NCBI GenBank assembly: GCA_030590765.1
Contig: JAUVCP010000146.1
Coordinates: 1-6,091 of the forward strand
Length of the DNA stretch: 6,091 nucleotides
Origin: Flavobacteriaceae bacterium
GTDB taxonomy: Bacteria; Bacteroidota; Bacteroidia; Flavobacteriales; Flavobacteriaceae
Direction: 5' to 3'
Positions 1 to 6,091 of the stretch are shown here, piece by piece. The notes beneath the pieces are model-generated. The model searched no databases, was not told the DNA's origin, and was given only the letters and a program-made list of their open reading frames with translations. Numbering within the stretch: the first letter of the stretch is position 1; every line of letters starts with the position of its first letter. Made by a program: the position numbers and the translations under genes.

Positions 1-199
1 ATCGATAAGCTCGTGATAAGTGACTTATAATTCCGAAAAGTAATGATAAAACTACCCACCAATAATTGGCAGTTTTAAAAGAATTTATAATATCTGTTTT
101 GTCTTGCGGAGAAAGTTTGGATAAAAAATACCAAATCAAAACAACTCCAAGTAAAATTGGTAGAATTGTAAAAATGGTTTTTTTGAGTTTTTTATTCAA
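1..199 (-). CDS. YbhN/UPF0104-type integral membrane protein (lysylphosphatidylglycerol synthase TM-like), N-terminal part only
   Basis: This gene runs off the left edge; 66 codons are visible. The translation starts (M/L)NKKLKKTIFTILPILLG, has a hydrophobic segment at about residues 9-26, a short polar stretch, then FKTANYWWV and a second hydrophobic segment at about 46-60 ending in SHLSRAYR. The positively charged N-terminus, the NYWW motif and the LSRAYR motif at the end of the second helix match, from memory, flavobacterial proteins annotated as lysylphosphatidylglycerol synthase TM region or UPF0104 (YbhN-like). These are polytopic inner-membrane proteins of poorly defined function, and membership does not establish lipid aminoacylation. 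The start is taken as TTG at 199-197, because the stop of panD (205-203) lies in the same frame one codon upstream and no in-frame ATG or GTG occurs in the visible part near the N-terminus. It is probably cotranscribed with panC and panD. Family assignment is fairly sure, function is not. Confidence 0.82.
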   Translation of the reverse strand, partial: MNKKLKKTIFTILPILLGVVLIWYFLSKLSPQDKTDIINSFKTANYWWVVLSLLFGIISHLSRAYR

Positions 200-202
200 A
201 GA

Positions 203-553
203 TTAGGTTAAAGAATTATCATTCTCATTAGGGAAAATAATAGAGGGTTTAAATTTTTTTGCCTCTTCAAAATCCATGGTTGCATAGGCAATAATGATGA
301 TGATATCATCTGTGAGAACTTTTCTGGCAGCTGGACCATTTATAATAATGTCACCACTTTTTCTTTTTCCCTTTATGGTATATGTGCTAAATCGTTCACC
401 GTTGTTAATATTTACAACATAAACCTTCTCTCCTTCAATAATATTTGAAGCATCCATTAGATCCTCATCAATAGTAATACTTCCGATATAGTTTAAATTA
501 GAATTGGTAATTTTTACACGGTGTATTTTTGATTTTATAACTTCAACATTCAT
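203..553 (-). CDS. panD: Aspartate 1-decarboxylase proenzyme
   Basis: PanD decarboxylates L-aspartate to beta-alanine in the cytoplasm, providing half of pantothenate. It is made as a proenzyme that cuts itself between Gly and Ser, turning the Ser into the catalytic pyruvoyl group. The 116-residue length is normal. The sequence shows the N-terminal KSKIHRV (Lys9, His11), Tyr22, and the cleavage pair Gly24-Ser25 in [13 protein letters not shown] at exactly the classical position. It also has Arg54, Thr57 and Tyr58 in GERFSTY, and Asn72 in INGPAAR, so every active-site residue I know for the E. coli enzyme is present at the same number. Residue 74 is Pro where the best-known PanDs read NGAAAR; I think this occurs in related bacteria and does not suggest loss of function. 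It begins 32 bp after the end of panC on the same strand and is followed almost at once by the membrane gene, consistent with one transcript. No PanZ/PanM maturation factor is visible here. Confidence 0.97.
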   Translation of the reverse strand: MNVEVIKSKIHRVKITNSNLNYIGSITIDEDLMDASNIIEGEKVYVVNINNGERFSTYTIKGKRKSGDIIINGPAARKVLTDDIIIIIAYATMDFEEAKKFKPSIIFPNENDNSLT

Positions 554-585
554 TATTATGGTTTAATAATTTTCTACAAAGTTAA

Positions 586-1428
586 TTAATTTAGAGCTAT
601 ATTGTCAATTAATCTAACCTTTCCGGCAAAAACAGCAATAAATGCTCTGTAATTAATATTTGGAAGTTTATTATTTGTTGATAGTAAAGTACTTGTATTT
701 GCTATTTCAAAATATTCGAGTTCAAGTATGTCATTTGATTTGAATATGTCTTCAACCATTTTTTTGAGATACTTAATATCCCTTTCGGAGAATAATTTTT
801 TGACATTTAGAAGAGTTTGGTGAATCAGTGGAGCTTCTTCCCTCTGTTCTTCACTCAGCCTTGTATTACGAGAGCTCATTGCAAGTCCGTCATTTTCTCT
901 ATAAATTTCACAAGGTACAATCTGTACAGCTATATTATCCTTTTTCACCATCTTTTTGATGACTTGTAGTTGTTGGAAATCTTTTTCTCCAAAATATGCT
1001 CTGGTTGGTTCAACAATTTCAAAAAGTCGTTTTACAACAGTTCCAACGCCATCAAAATGACCATCTCTAAATGCACCTTCCATTACTTTGTCTAAACCAT
1101 CAAAATCAAAATTACTTGATTGTACATTTTCGGGGTAAACATCCTCTACAGAAGGGATAAAAACAATATCGCAATGAATTTCTTTTAAAAGCTTTAGATC
1201 ATTATCTACAGTTACTGGATATGATTTTAAATCGTCTGCCTTGTCAAATTGAGTTGGATTAACAAAAACACTAACTACCACAAGTTCATTTTCTTTTTTT
1301 GCTTTTTTTACGATAGATAAATGCCCTTTATGTAGTGCTCCCATAGTTGGTACAAAACCTATTGATCTGTTTTTATCAATTGACATTAGTTTTTTTTGTA
1401 ATAATCCAACTGTTTTAAAAACTTTCAT
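586..1428 (-). CDS. panC: Pantothenate synthetase (pantoate--beta-alanine ligase)
   Basis: PanC makes pantothenate from (R)-pantoate, beta-alanine and ATP through a pantoyl-adenylate intermediate, in the cytoplasm. The 280-residue length is typical. It shows the whole family signature: PTMGALHKGH at 27-36, a HIGH-type ATP-binding motif (His33, His36); SVFVNPTQF at 53-61 for pantoate binding; MEGAFRDGHFDGVGTVV at 116-132; YFGEKDFQQL at 145-154; and GLAMSSRN at 181-188, the KMSKS-like loop. The C-terminal domain ends in the expected VRLIDNI. The segment before the loop reads EIYREND rather than the more usual IRE-DG spelling, a small change next to intact catalytic residues. The ATG at 1428 puts MKVFKTV in front of the first strand, as expected for the family. 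It is the first gene of the leftward set panC-panD-membrane protein and is transcribed divergently from the GT5-like gene. A candidate promoter element lies at 1458-1465. panB is not in the window. Confidence 0.98.
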   Translation of the reverse strand: MKVFKTVGLLQKKLMSIDKNRSIGFVPTMGALHKGHLSIVKKAKKENELVVVSVFVNPTQFDKADDLKSYPVTVDNDLKLLKEIHCDIVFIPSVEDVYPENVQSSNFDFDGLDKVMEGAFRDGHFDGVGTVVKRLFEIVEPTRAYFGEKDFQQLQVIKKMVKKDNIAVQIVPCEIYRENDGLAMSSRNTRLSEEQREEAPLIHQTLLNVKKLFSERDIKYLKKMVEDIFKSNDILELEYFEIANTSTLLSTNNKLPNINYRAFIAVFAGKVRLIDNIALN

Positions 1429-1457
1429 TTTGCTGTTAAAAATTGTTAATAAGCAAT

Positions 1458-1465
1458 CAAACTTA
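1458..1465 (-). promoter_or_regulatory. Candidate Bacteroidota -7 promoter element for panC
   Basis: On the minus strand this reads TAAGTTTG, an exact match to the Bacteroidota sigma-ABfr -7 consensus TAnnTTTG. It ends 29 bp upstream of the panC ATG, so transcription would start about 20-25 bp before the gene. I do not see a convincing TTTG/TTG at the -33 position, so this rests on one half-site in AT-rich DNA. Confidence 0.4.
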
Positions 1466-1489
1466 AGATTTTAAATCGAATTAATCATA

Positions 1490-1505
1490 TAATTTTGTAA
1501 TTTTG
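1490..1505 (+). promoter_or_regulatory. Candidate promoter -7 region (tandem TAATTTTG) for the GT5-like gene
   Basis: The octamer TAATTTTG occurs twice back to back (1490-1497 and 1498-1505), each copy a perfect TAnnTTTG -7 element of the Bacteroidota housekeeping sigma factor. The second copy is followed by CAGC, a context I recall as common at flavobacterial promoters, and would place the transcript start about 15-20 bp before the ATG at 1530. A clear -33 TTTG is not visible for either copy. The region is part of the 101-bp divergent spacer shared with panC. Confidence 0.5.
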
Positions 1506-1529
1506 CAGCATTCCAAAATAGAATGATAA

Positions 1530-2339
1530 ATGAAAGATAAGAGAATATTATTTGTATCATCCGAACTGATACCCTATTTGCCCGAGAACAATGTGTCAAA
1601 AATGGCATTTGAAGTACCAAAAGAAATGCATCACCAAGGAGTACAAATTAGGATGTTCATGCCTAGATTTGGAGTGATAAATGAAAGAAGACATCAATTG
1701 CATGAGGTAATCCGATTATCAGGTATGAACCTAATAATCAATGATATGGACATGCCTTTAATTATTAAAGTAGCTTCAGTTCCCAAAGAAAGAATGCAGG
1801 TTTATTTTATTGATAATGAAGAGTATTTTAAAAGAAAAGCCATTTTTACAGATGAAGATGGAAAGCTTTTTGAAGACAATGATGAAAGAGCAATATTTTT
1901 TGCAAAAGGAGTGATTGAAACTGTAAAAAAACTAAAATGGGCACCGGATATTATTCATGTTCATGGATGGATGGCTTCCTTATTACCACTGTATTTAAAA
2001 GAATATTACAAAAATGATCCTTTATTTAGTGACAGCAAAATTGTAACCTCTGTATTTGAATATGGTACTAATGGTGTGTTGAGCAATGAAGAATTGGTAA
2101 AAAAGATCAAATTTGATTCTATTTCTGAAGAAAAATTAAAAGCATTTCAAACAGAAGGAGAAAATAGTTTTATGAGGATAGCAATAGAAAATTCTGATGC
2201 TGTGATCAAAGGATGTGACAATTTAAATGAAAAAACTACTAAATTAATAGATGATCTTGATATTCCTGTTCTAGATTATCACCCGTTGGAAGATTTTAAA
2301 GAAGCCTACTCTAACTTTTATCTTAATAAAGTTTTATAA
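1530..2339 (+). CDS. Glycogen/starch synthase N-terminal (GT5) domain protein, half-length, with substituted active-site motifs
   Basis: This 269-residue protein matches the N-terminal Rossmann half of ADP-glucose-dependent glycogen synthase (GlgA, GT5) but stops where the C-terminal GT-B half should begin; full GlgA is about 480 residues. Seen in order: KRILFVSSELIPYLPE (4-19), PRFGVINERRHQLHEV (45-60), DNDERAIFFAKGVIET (116-131) and DIIHVHGWMASLLPLY (140-155). Three hallmark positions differ on ungapped alignment by eye: KTGGL reads PENNV (18-22), HxHDW reads HVHGW with Gly146 for the catalytic-region Asp, and IHNLAYQG is replaced by VFEYGTNG with Phe176 in place of the His. ADP-glucose transfer by this protein alone is therefore doubtful. 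From memory, flavobacteria carry close relatives of the same length next to panC, annotated as glycogen/starch synthase, so this is a family trait and not a fresh truncation. The reading frame is clean and the ATG at 1530 fits the conserved N-terminus. It is the first gene of the rightward set; the lipoprotein gene follows after 28 bp. I withhold the symbol glgA because the activity is uncertain. Confidence 0.85.
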   Translation: MKDKRILFVSSELIPYLPENNVSKMAFEVPKEMHHQGVQIRMFMPRFGVINERRHQLHEVIRLSGMNLIINDMDMPLIIKVASVPKERMQVYFIDNEEYFKRKAIFTDEDGKLFEDNDERAIFFAKGVIETVKKLKWAPDIIHVHGWMASLLPLYLKEYYKNDPLFSDSKIVTSVFEYGTNGVLSNEELVKKIKFDSISEEKLKAFQTEGENSFMRIAIENSDAVIKGCDNLNEKTTKLIDDLDIPVLDYHPLEDFKEAYSNFYLNKVL

Positions 2340-2367
2340 TACATTAAAAAAAATCAAAAAAATATTT

Positions 2368-3972
2368 ATGTCTAATAAAAATGTAACCATTTTTAAAAAT
2401 ATTGGTTTAGGATTAGTATTCCTTTTTGGTATAATATCTTGTGAAAAAGATTTTGAAGATATTGCAGTTGACCTGATTGATAACAAAGCATTTTCAGTTG
2501 GAGATACCTTGCTGGAAATCATTTCTTATAATAAAAATATTATGTCCTCAAGGGTTGACAATAATGAAGTTGGTAAAGTTCCTTTATCTCTGTTAGGTGT
2601 TTATCAGGACAATGATTTTGGTTATATGAAAAGTGCATTGATATCTCAGTTGAATTTACCTATAATTGGTGTGAATTTTGGTGATAATGCTGTTATTGAT
2701 CTTGTTGTTGTTGATATGCCTTATCTATTGAAAGACAGTGTTATCATTAGTGAAATAACGGAAGATAAGGATACAATTTATGAGACAGTATCAGCTTTGG
2801 ATTCTATTTATGGAAATAGAAAAATGGAGTATAATATTACGGTAAATGAATTGGGTACTTTTTTAAACACTTTAGATCCGCAGAATCCTTCAAAGGGAAT
2901 GAAGTACTATTCTGATAAAGATTATTTGATAAAAGATCTACTTCATACAGGTAATTTTAAACCTAATGTGAATGATACTGTGCTTTATGTTGAAAGAAGA
3001 TATTTAGATGATGACCCTGGCACTGTTGATGATATCGATACGATAAAAGCAGAAGATTTGTCACCATCTATAAAACTTGTTCTAAATAGTGATTTCTTTA
3101 AAAATAGATTTGTTGATCATCAGGATTCACCTGATTTTGATAGCAATTCAAGCTTCACTCATTATTTTAGAGGACTGTATATTGATGCTGAAGGTGTTGA
3201 TGGTTCAATTATGAATCTCACAACCACCAGGGCTAAAATGACCATTTATTATACTAATGATGTAATTACAAATGAAGGTGCAGATGAAGATTTGAATAAT
3301 AATGGTGTTAATGGAGAAGACGATGTGGTTGTAAAAACAAAACAAACAATGGATTTTGCTTTTGGAGGTGTTAAAACCGGAAAGTATATAAAAGATTATA
3401 ACCAGCCAGAAATTAAAGAAGCACTTGATTTTCCTAATGTGGATGATGGAGAACAGAAGTTGTTTATACAGGGAGCATCAGGTTCAGAAGCTATTATTGA
3501 TCTTTTTCCTGATGAGTTTCAATTAGAAGATCTAAGAGAAAAGGACTGGTTGATTAATGAAGCGAATCTTACAATTTATATTCATGGAGATCAAAAGGAG
3601 ATTCCTAGCAGATTATTTTTATATAACTATGAGTATGAGTCTATGATCTCTGATAATTTTTCATTTAAATTTGGGCCTGAAGTTTTTGGAGGAGTGTTAG
3701 AATATGATAATAATGGTAAGCCCGAAAAATATAAATTCAGAATAACCAAATATATCAAAGATATCTTGGATAAAGAAGATCCTATAGCTCCTTCCATTCT
3801 GGCACTTAAGAATTTTGTGAATTCAGATGGTTTTGATCCACAGGCAATAGATACTATTGTTCATAATTTTAACTGGATACCTAAAGGAGTTGTCTTAAAA
3901 GGAAACTTGCCGGAAACGGATAAAGAAAGGATTAAACTGGAAATTTACTACTCAAAGAGCAAGCTTAAATAA
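2368..3972 (+). CDS. DUF4270-type lipoprotein, probably exported to the cell surface
   Basis: Function unknown. The protein has 534 residues and starts with a lipoprotein signal: a Lys-containing N-region (1-11), a hydrophobic core (12-23) and lipobox IISC with Cys25, the only cysteine I find in the protein. Residues after Cys25 read EKDFED; positions +4 to +6 (D, F, E) match the SDDFE-type lipoprotein export signal described for Flavobacterium, so outer-surface display is likely. The mature part looks like an all-beta, secreted protein, rich in Asp and aromatics, with recurring strand-like segments: RGLYIDA (268-274), KMTIYY (290-295), NEANLTIYIH (397-406), RLFLYNY (415-421), PKGVVLKG (505-512) and KLEIYYSK (523-530). 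An acidic loop at 308-319 resembles an EF-hand. Assignment to DUF4270 is from memory of flavobacterial lipoproteins of this size lying between a glycogen-synthase-like gene and glmS. The 28-bp gap to the gene upstream, without a visible terminator, suggests cotranscription. The ATG at 2368 is chosen because it directly precedes the signal peptide. Confidence 0.82.
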   Translation: MSNKNVTIFKNIGLGLVFLFGIISCEKDFEDIAVDLIDNKAFSVGDTLLEIISYNKNIMSSRVDNNEVGKVPLSLLGVYQDNDFGYMKSALISQLNLPIIGVNFGDNAVIDLVVVDMPYLLKDSVIISEITEDKDTIYETVSALDSIYGNRKMEYNITVNELGTFLNTLDPQNPSKGMKYYSDKDYLIKDLLHTGNFKPNVNDTVLYVERRYLDDDPGTVDDIDTIKAEDLSPSIKLVLNSDFFKNRFVDHQDSPDFDSNSSFTHYFRGLYIDAEGVDGSIMNLTTTRAKMTIYYTNDVITNEGADEDLNNNGVNGEDDVVVKTKQTMDFAFGGVKTGKYIKDYNQPEIKEALDFPNVDDGEQKLFIQGASGSEAIIDLFPDEFQLEDLREKDWLINEANLTIYIHGDQKEIPSRLFLYNYEYESMISDNFSFKFGPEVFGGVLEYDNNGKPEKYKFRITKYIKDILDKEDPIAPSILALKNFVNSDGFDPQAIDTIVHNFNWIPKGVVLKGNLPETDKERIKLEIYYSKSKLK

Positions 3973-4012
3973 CAAAATACTATATTTAGTCCATCATAAA
4001 ATTCTGATAATT

Positions 4013-4033
4013 TACAGGAATTCTCAACCTGTA
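4013..4033 (+). other. Short inverted repeat in the glmS leader
   Basis: TACAGG (4013-4018) and CCTGTA (4028-4033) can form a 6-bp stem with a 9-nt loop, about 50 bp before glmS. CCTG at 4028-4031 could instead pair with CAGG at 4044-4047, giving a mutually exclusive weaker hairpin. No U-run follows, so it is not an ordinary terminator. I see no exact TAnnTTTG in the 112-bp gap 3973-4084 (the nearest is TATATTTA at 3981-3988), and nothing resembling the glmS ribozyme of Gram-positive bacteria. It could be an operator, an RNA structure or chance. Confidence 0.25.
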
Positions 4034-4084
4034 TACGATATTGTCAGGATTTTCGTTTTACAATTAACTAAACTCAAATAAAAT

Positions 4085-5938
4085 ATGTGTGGAATTACTG
4101 GGTATATTGGATATCGCGATGCTTTTCCAATAATCATCAACGGACTTAAACGGCTCGAATATAGAGGTTACGATAGTGCAGGAGTCGTGCTTTACGACGG
4201 AAATCAGATCAATTTATCAAAAACTAAAGGAAAGGTTAGTGACTTATTAAAAAAGTTTGATTCAGGTCTTTCTAAGACGGGAAATCTTGGTATTGGACAT
4301 ACGCGCTGGGCTACTCACGGAGAACCGAATGATATCAATTCGCATCCACATACTTCTCAATCTGGTAATCTTGTTTTGGTTCATAATGGCATCATTGAAA
4401 ATTATAATTCAATTAAACAAGAACTAATAGGTAGAGGGTATAGCTTTCAAAGTGATACGGATACCGAGGTTTTAGTAAATTTTATTGAAGAAATTAAGAA
4501 ACAGAATAATGTCAAGTTGGGTAAGGCTGTTCAAATAGCTTTAAACCAGGTTGTAGGTGCATATGCAATAGCGGTTTTTGATATCGATAAACCTGATGAA
4601 ATTATAGTTGCTAAACTAGGTAGCCCGATTGCAATTGGAGTAGGAAAGGATCTGGAAGAATTTTTTATTGCTTCTGATGCTTCGCCATTTATAGAATATA
4701 CCAGAAATGCTATTTATTTAGAAGACGGTGAAATGGCGATCATTAAAAAAAGGCGAGAAGTAATTGTCAAAAAAATTGATGATGACACCAATGTTGATGC
4801 AAAAATTCAGGAGTTACAAATGAACTTGGGAGAAATAGAAAAAAATGGTTATGAACATTTTATGCTGAAGGAAATTCATGAACAACCAAGAGCAATTACC
4901 GATACTTTTAGAGGTCGACTTTTGCCTGAGGAAGGTATCATAAAAATATCCGGACTTGAAAATAATATGAAAAGATTTCTAAATGCCGAACGAATTATTA
5001 TTGTGGCATGTGGAACCTCATGGCATGCTGGATTGGTGGCTGAGTATATTTTTGAGGAATTTGTACGGATACCAGTAGAGGTAGAATATGCTTCTGAATT
5101 TAGATATAGAAATCCTATTATTACCGAAAGAGATTTGGTAATTGCAATTTCGCAATCAGGTGAAACGGCAGATACATTGGCGGCAATTAAACTGGCAAAA
5201 TCAAAAGGAGCATTTGTTTTTGGGGTATGTAATGTGGTAGGCTCTTCTATCGCAAGAGAAAATGATTCAGGTGTTTATACGCATGCCGGTCCTGAAATTG
5301 GTGTTGCATCAACAAAAGCATTTACCACCCAAATTACAGTATTAACTTTAATGGCACTACGTTTAGCAAGAGCTAAAGGAACGATGACTAGTGCTGATTA
5401 CAGAATGTATTTGCAAGAAATGGAACGCATTCCTACAAAAGTAGAGAAAGTATTAGAAATGGATTCAAAAGTTGAGAAGATAGCAAGAAAATATCTTTTA
5501 TCAACCAATTGCTTGTACCTAGGTAGAGGGTATAATTTTCCGGTTGCCTTGGAGGGAGCTTTAAAACTAAAAGAGATCTCCTATATTCATGCAGAAGGTT
5601 ATCCTGCTGCAGAAATGAAGCATGGTCCCATTGCACTGATAGATGATCGTATGCCTGTAGTTGTTATTGCGACAAGTAGAGGTCATTATGATAAAGTGGT
5701 GAGTAATATTCAAGAGATCAAATCAAGAAGTGGAAAAATTATTGCCGTTGTAACGGAAGGTGACACGGTAGTAAGAGATATTGCTGATCATGTAATTGAG
5801 ATTCCGGATACGGAAGAGGCATTATCACCATTATTAACTACAATTCCATTGCAGTTGTTATCTTATTATATTGCAGTTATGAGAGGTTGTAATGTAGATC
5901 AACCTCGTAATTTAGCTAAAAGTGTTACGGTAGAGTAG
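4085..5938 (+). CDS. glmS: Glutamine--fructose-6-phosphate aminotransferase (isomerizing), glucosamine-6-phosphate synthase
   Basis: GlmS converts fructose-6-phosphate and glutamine to glucosamine-6-phosphate and glutamate, the first committed step to UDP-GlcNAc for peptidoglycan and LPS, in the cytoplasm. The 617-residue protein is complete and about 8 residues longer than the E. coli enzyme. The N-terminal glutaminase domain begins MCGITGYIG, so removal of Met exposes the nucleophile Cys2. It continues with GHTRWATHG (71-79), VHNGIIENY (Asn101, Gly102) and SDTDTEVL. Two SIS sugar-isomerase domains follow: CGTSWHAG at 309-316, SQSGETADT at 356-364, GPEIGVASTKAFTTQ, LGRGYNFPVALEGALKLKE with Glu497, and MKHGP with His513. 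The C-terminus LAKSVTVE holds the fructose-6-phosphate-binding lysine (Lys612). All catalytic residues I know from the E. coli enzyme are present at a steady offset. The start is fixed by the need for Cys at position 2. It lies 112 bp after the lipoprotein gene, so it may share that transcript or have its own promoter. Confidence 0.99.
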   Translation: MCGITGYIGYRDAFPIIINGLKRLEYRGYDSAGVVLYDGNQINLSKTKGKVSDLLKKFDSGLSKTGNLGIGHTRWATHGEPNDINSHPHTSQSGNLVLVHNGIIENYNSIKQELIGRGYSFQSDTDTEVLVNFIEEIKKQNNVKLGKAVQIALNQVVGAYAIAVFDIDKPDEIIVAKLGSPIAIGVGKDLEEFFIASDASPFIEYTRNAIYLEDGEMAIIKKRREVIVKKIDDDTNVDAKIQELQMNLGEIEKNGYEHFMLKEIHEQPRAITDTFRGRLLPEEGIIKISGLENNMKRFLNAERIIIVACGTSWHAGLVAEYIFEEFVRIPVEVEYASEFRYRNPIITERDLVIAISQSGETADTLAAIKLAKSKGAFVFGVCNVVGSSIARENDSGVYTHAGPEIGVASTKAFTTQITVLTLMALRLARAKGTMTSADYRMYLQEMERIPTKVEKVLEMDSKVEKIARKYLLSTNCLYLGRGYNFPVALEGALKLKEISYIHAEGYPAAEMKHGPIALIDDRMPVVVIATSRGHYDKVVSNIQEIKSRSGKIIAVVTEGDTVVRDIADHVIEIPDTEEALSPLLTTIPLQLLSYYIAVMRGCNVDQPRNLAKSVTVE

Positions 5939-6091
5939 TGTTTTGTGACTATTGTATTCACCCCTATATAAGAAGTTTATTATTTGTATGTATCAGATAT
6001 ACAGTAGTTACTACAAAGTTATGGAAATCTATTTATTCACCATATCAAGAGGAAATATACAAGAAAATATGTGATTTAAAGGATGATATTT
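5939..6091. other. Region downstream of glmS with no supported gene
   Basis: This stretch is strongly AT-rich and I see no tRNA, promoter of TAnnTTTG type, or terminator with stem and U-run after glmS. One plus-strand frame is open from 5938 to the window end and its last 24 codons look mildly protein-like (KLWKSIYSPYQEEIYKK within it), but it has no ATG and an odd Cys-rich beginning. All three minus-strand frames contain stops. A gene could begin here and continue beyond the window. Confidence 0.4.

Noticed and set aside
1523..1540. Upstream ATG with a 5-codon reading frame overlapping the start of the GT5-like gene
   Set aside because: It is out of frame, only five codons long and in AT-rich leader sequence; ATGATAAATG arises easily by chance and the conserved N-terminus fixes the start at 1530.
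2334..2522. 62-codon minus-strand open frame
   Set aside because: It overlaps the signal-peptide region of the lipoprotein gene in antisense, resembles no protein I know, and its composition is explained by the AT-rich coding strand opposite.
3973..4084. glmS ribozyme (glucosamine-6-phosphate riboswitch)
   Set aside because: The gap is only 112 bp, too AT-rich and without the long paired core or conserved elements of the Firmicute ribozyme, which I do not know from Bacteroidota.
5433..5636. 67-codon minus-strand open frame
   Set aside because: It lies wholly inside the conserved SIS domain of glmS on the opposite strand; it is a shadow of that coding sequence.
5945..5961. GTGA...TCAC inverted repeat just after glmS as a terminator
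   Set aside because: The stem is only 4 bp with a 9-nt loop and no U-run follows, so chance is the simpler explanation.
6004..6014. GTAGT-T-ACTAC near-palindrome downstream of glmS
   Set aside because: Five-base arms around a single base cannot form a stable hairpin, there is no U-run, and it is not repeated elsewhere in the window.
5988..6074. 28-codon plus-strand ORF beginning ATG TAT CAG
   Set aside because: Very short, with no promoter, no recognisable motif and a composition like the surrounding AT-rich spacer.
5938..6091. Plus-strand frame open to the window end, possibly a further gene
   Set aside because: No ATG in frame, it starts within the glmS stop codon, and its first half has unlikely Cys- and Val-rich content. 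The last 24 codons could be coding, but nothing supports a start.

Overview
The window is AT-rich DNA from a member of the Bacteroidota, most likely Flavobacteriia. Three things point there: protein sequences of flavobacterial type, TAnnTTTG-type promoter elements with no strong Shine-Dalgarno sequences, and a lipoprotein whose residues after the lipid cysteine resemble the flavobacterial surface-export signal. The genes look chromosomal and housekeeping in character. I see no mobile elements, CRISPR array, tRNA or rRNA.

Left arm (1-1428, minus strand): a compact operon-like set read leftward, panC (pantoate-beta-alanine ligase), panD (aspartate 1-decarboxylase), then the start of a YbhN/UPF0104-type membrane protein that runs off the window edge. 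PanD makes beta-alanine and PanC joins it to pantoate, so the pair supplies pantothenate for CoA. The membrane gene appears to start at a TTG, one codon after the panD stop and in the same reading frame.

Middle (1429-1529): a 101-bp divergent intergenic region with candidate -7 elements for both directions, including a tandem TAATTTTG on the plus strand.

Right arm (1530-5938, plus strand): (i) a 269-residue protein related to the N-terminal (GT5) half of glycogen/starch synthase, lacking the C-terminal half and substituted at several active-site positions; (ii) 28 bp later, a 534-residue lipoprotein of the DUF4270 type with a probable surface-export signal and an EF-hand-like acidic loop; (iii) 112 bp later, an intact glmS, the glucosamine-6-phosphate synthase that opens the route to UDP-GlcNAc, peptidoglycan and LPS. 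The last 153 bp hold no gene I can support.

The best candidate for undescribed biology is the pairing of the catalytically doubtful half glycogen synthase with the DUF4270 lipoprotein, upstream of glmS. A link to cell-envelope carbohydrate metabolism is a hypothesis from gene order only.
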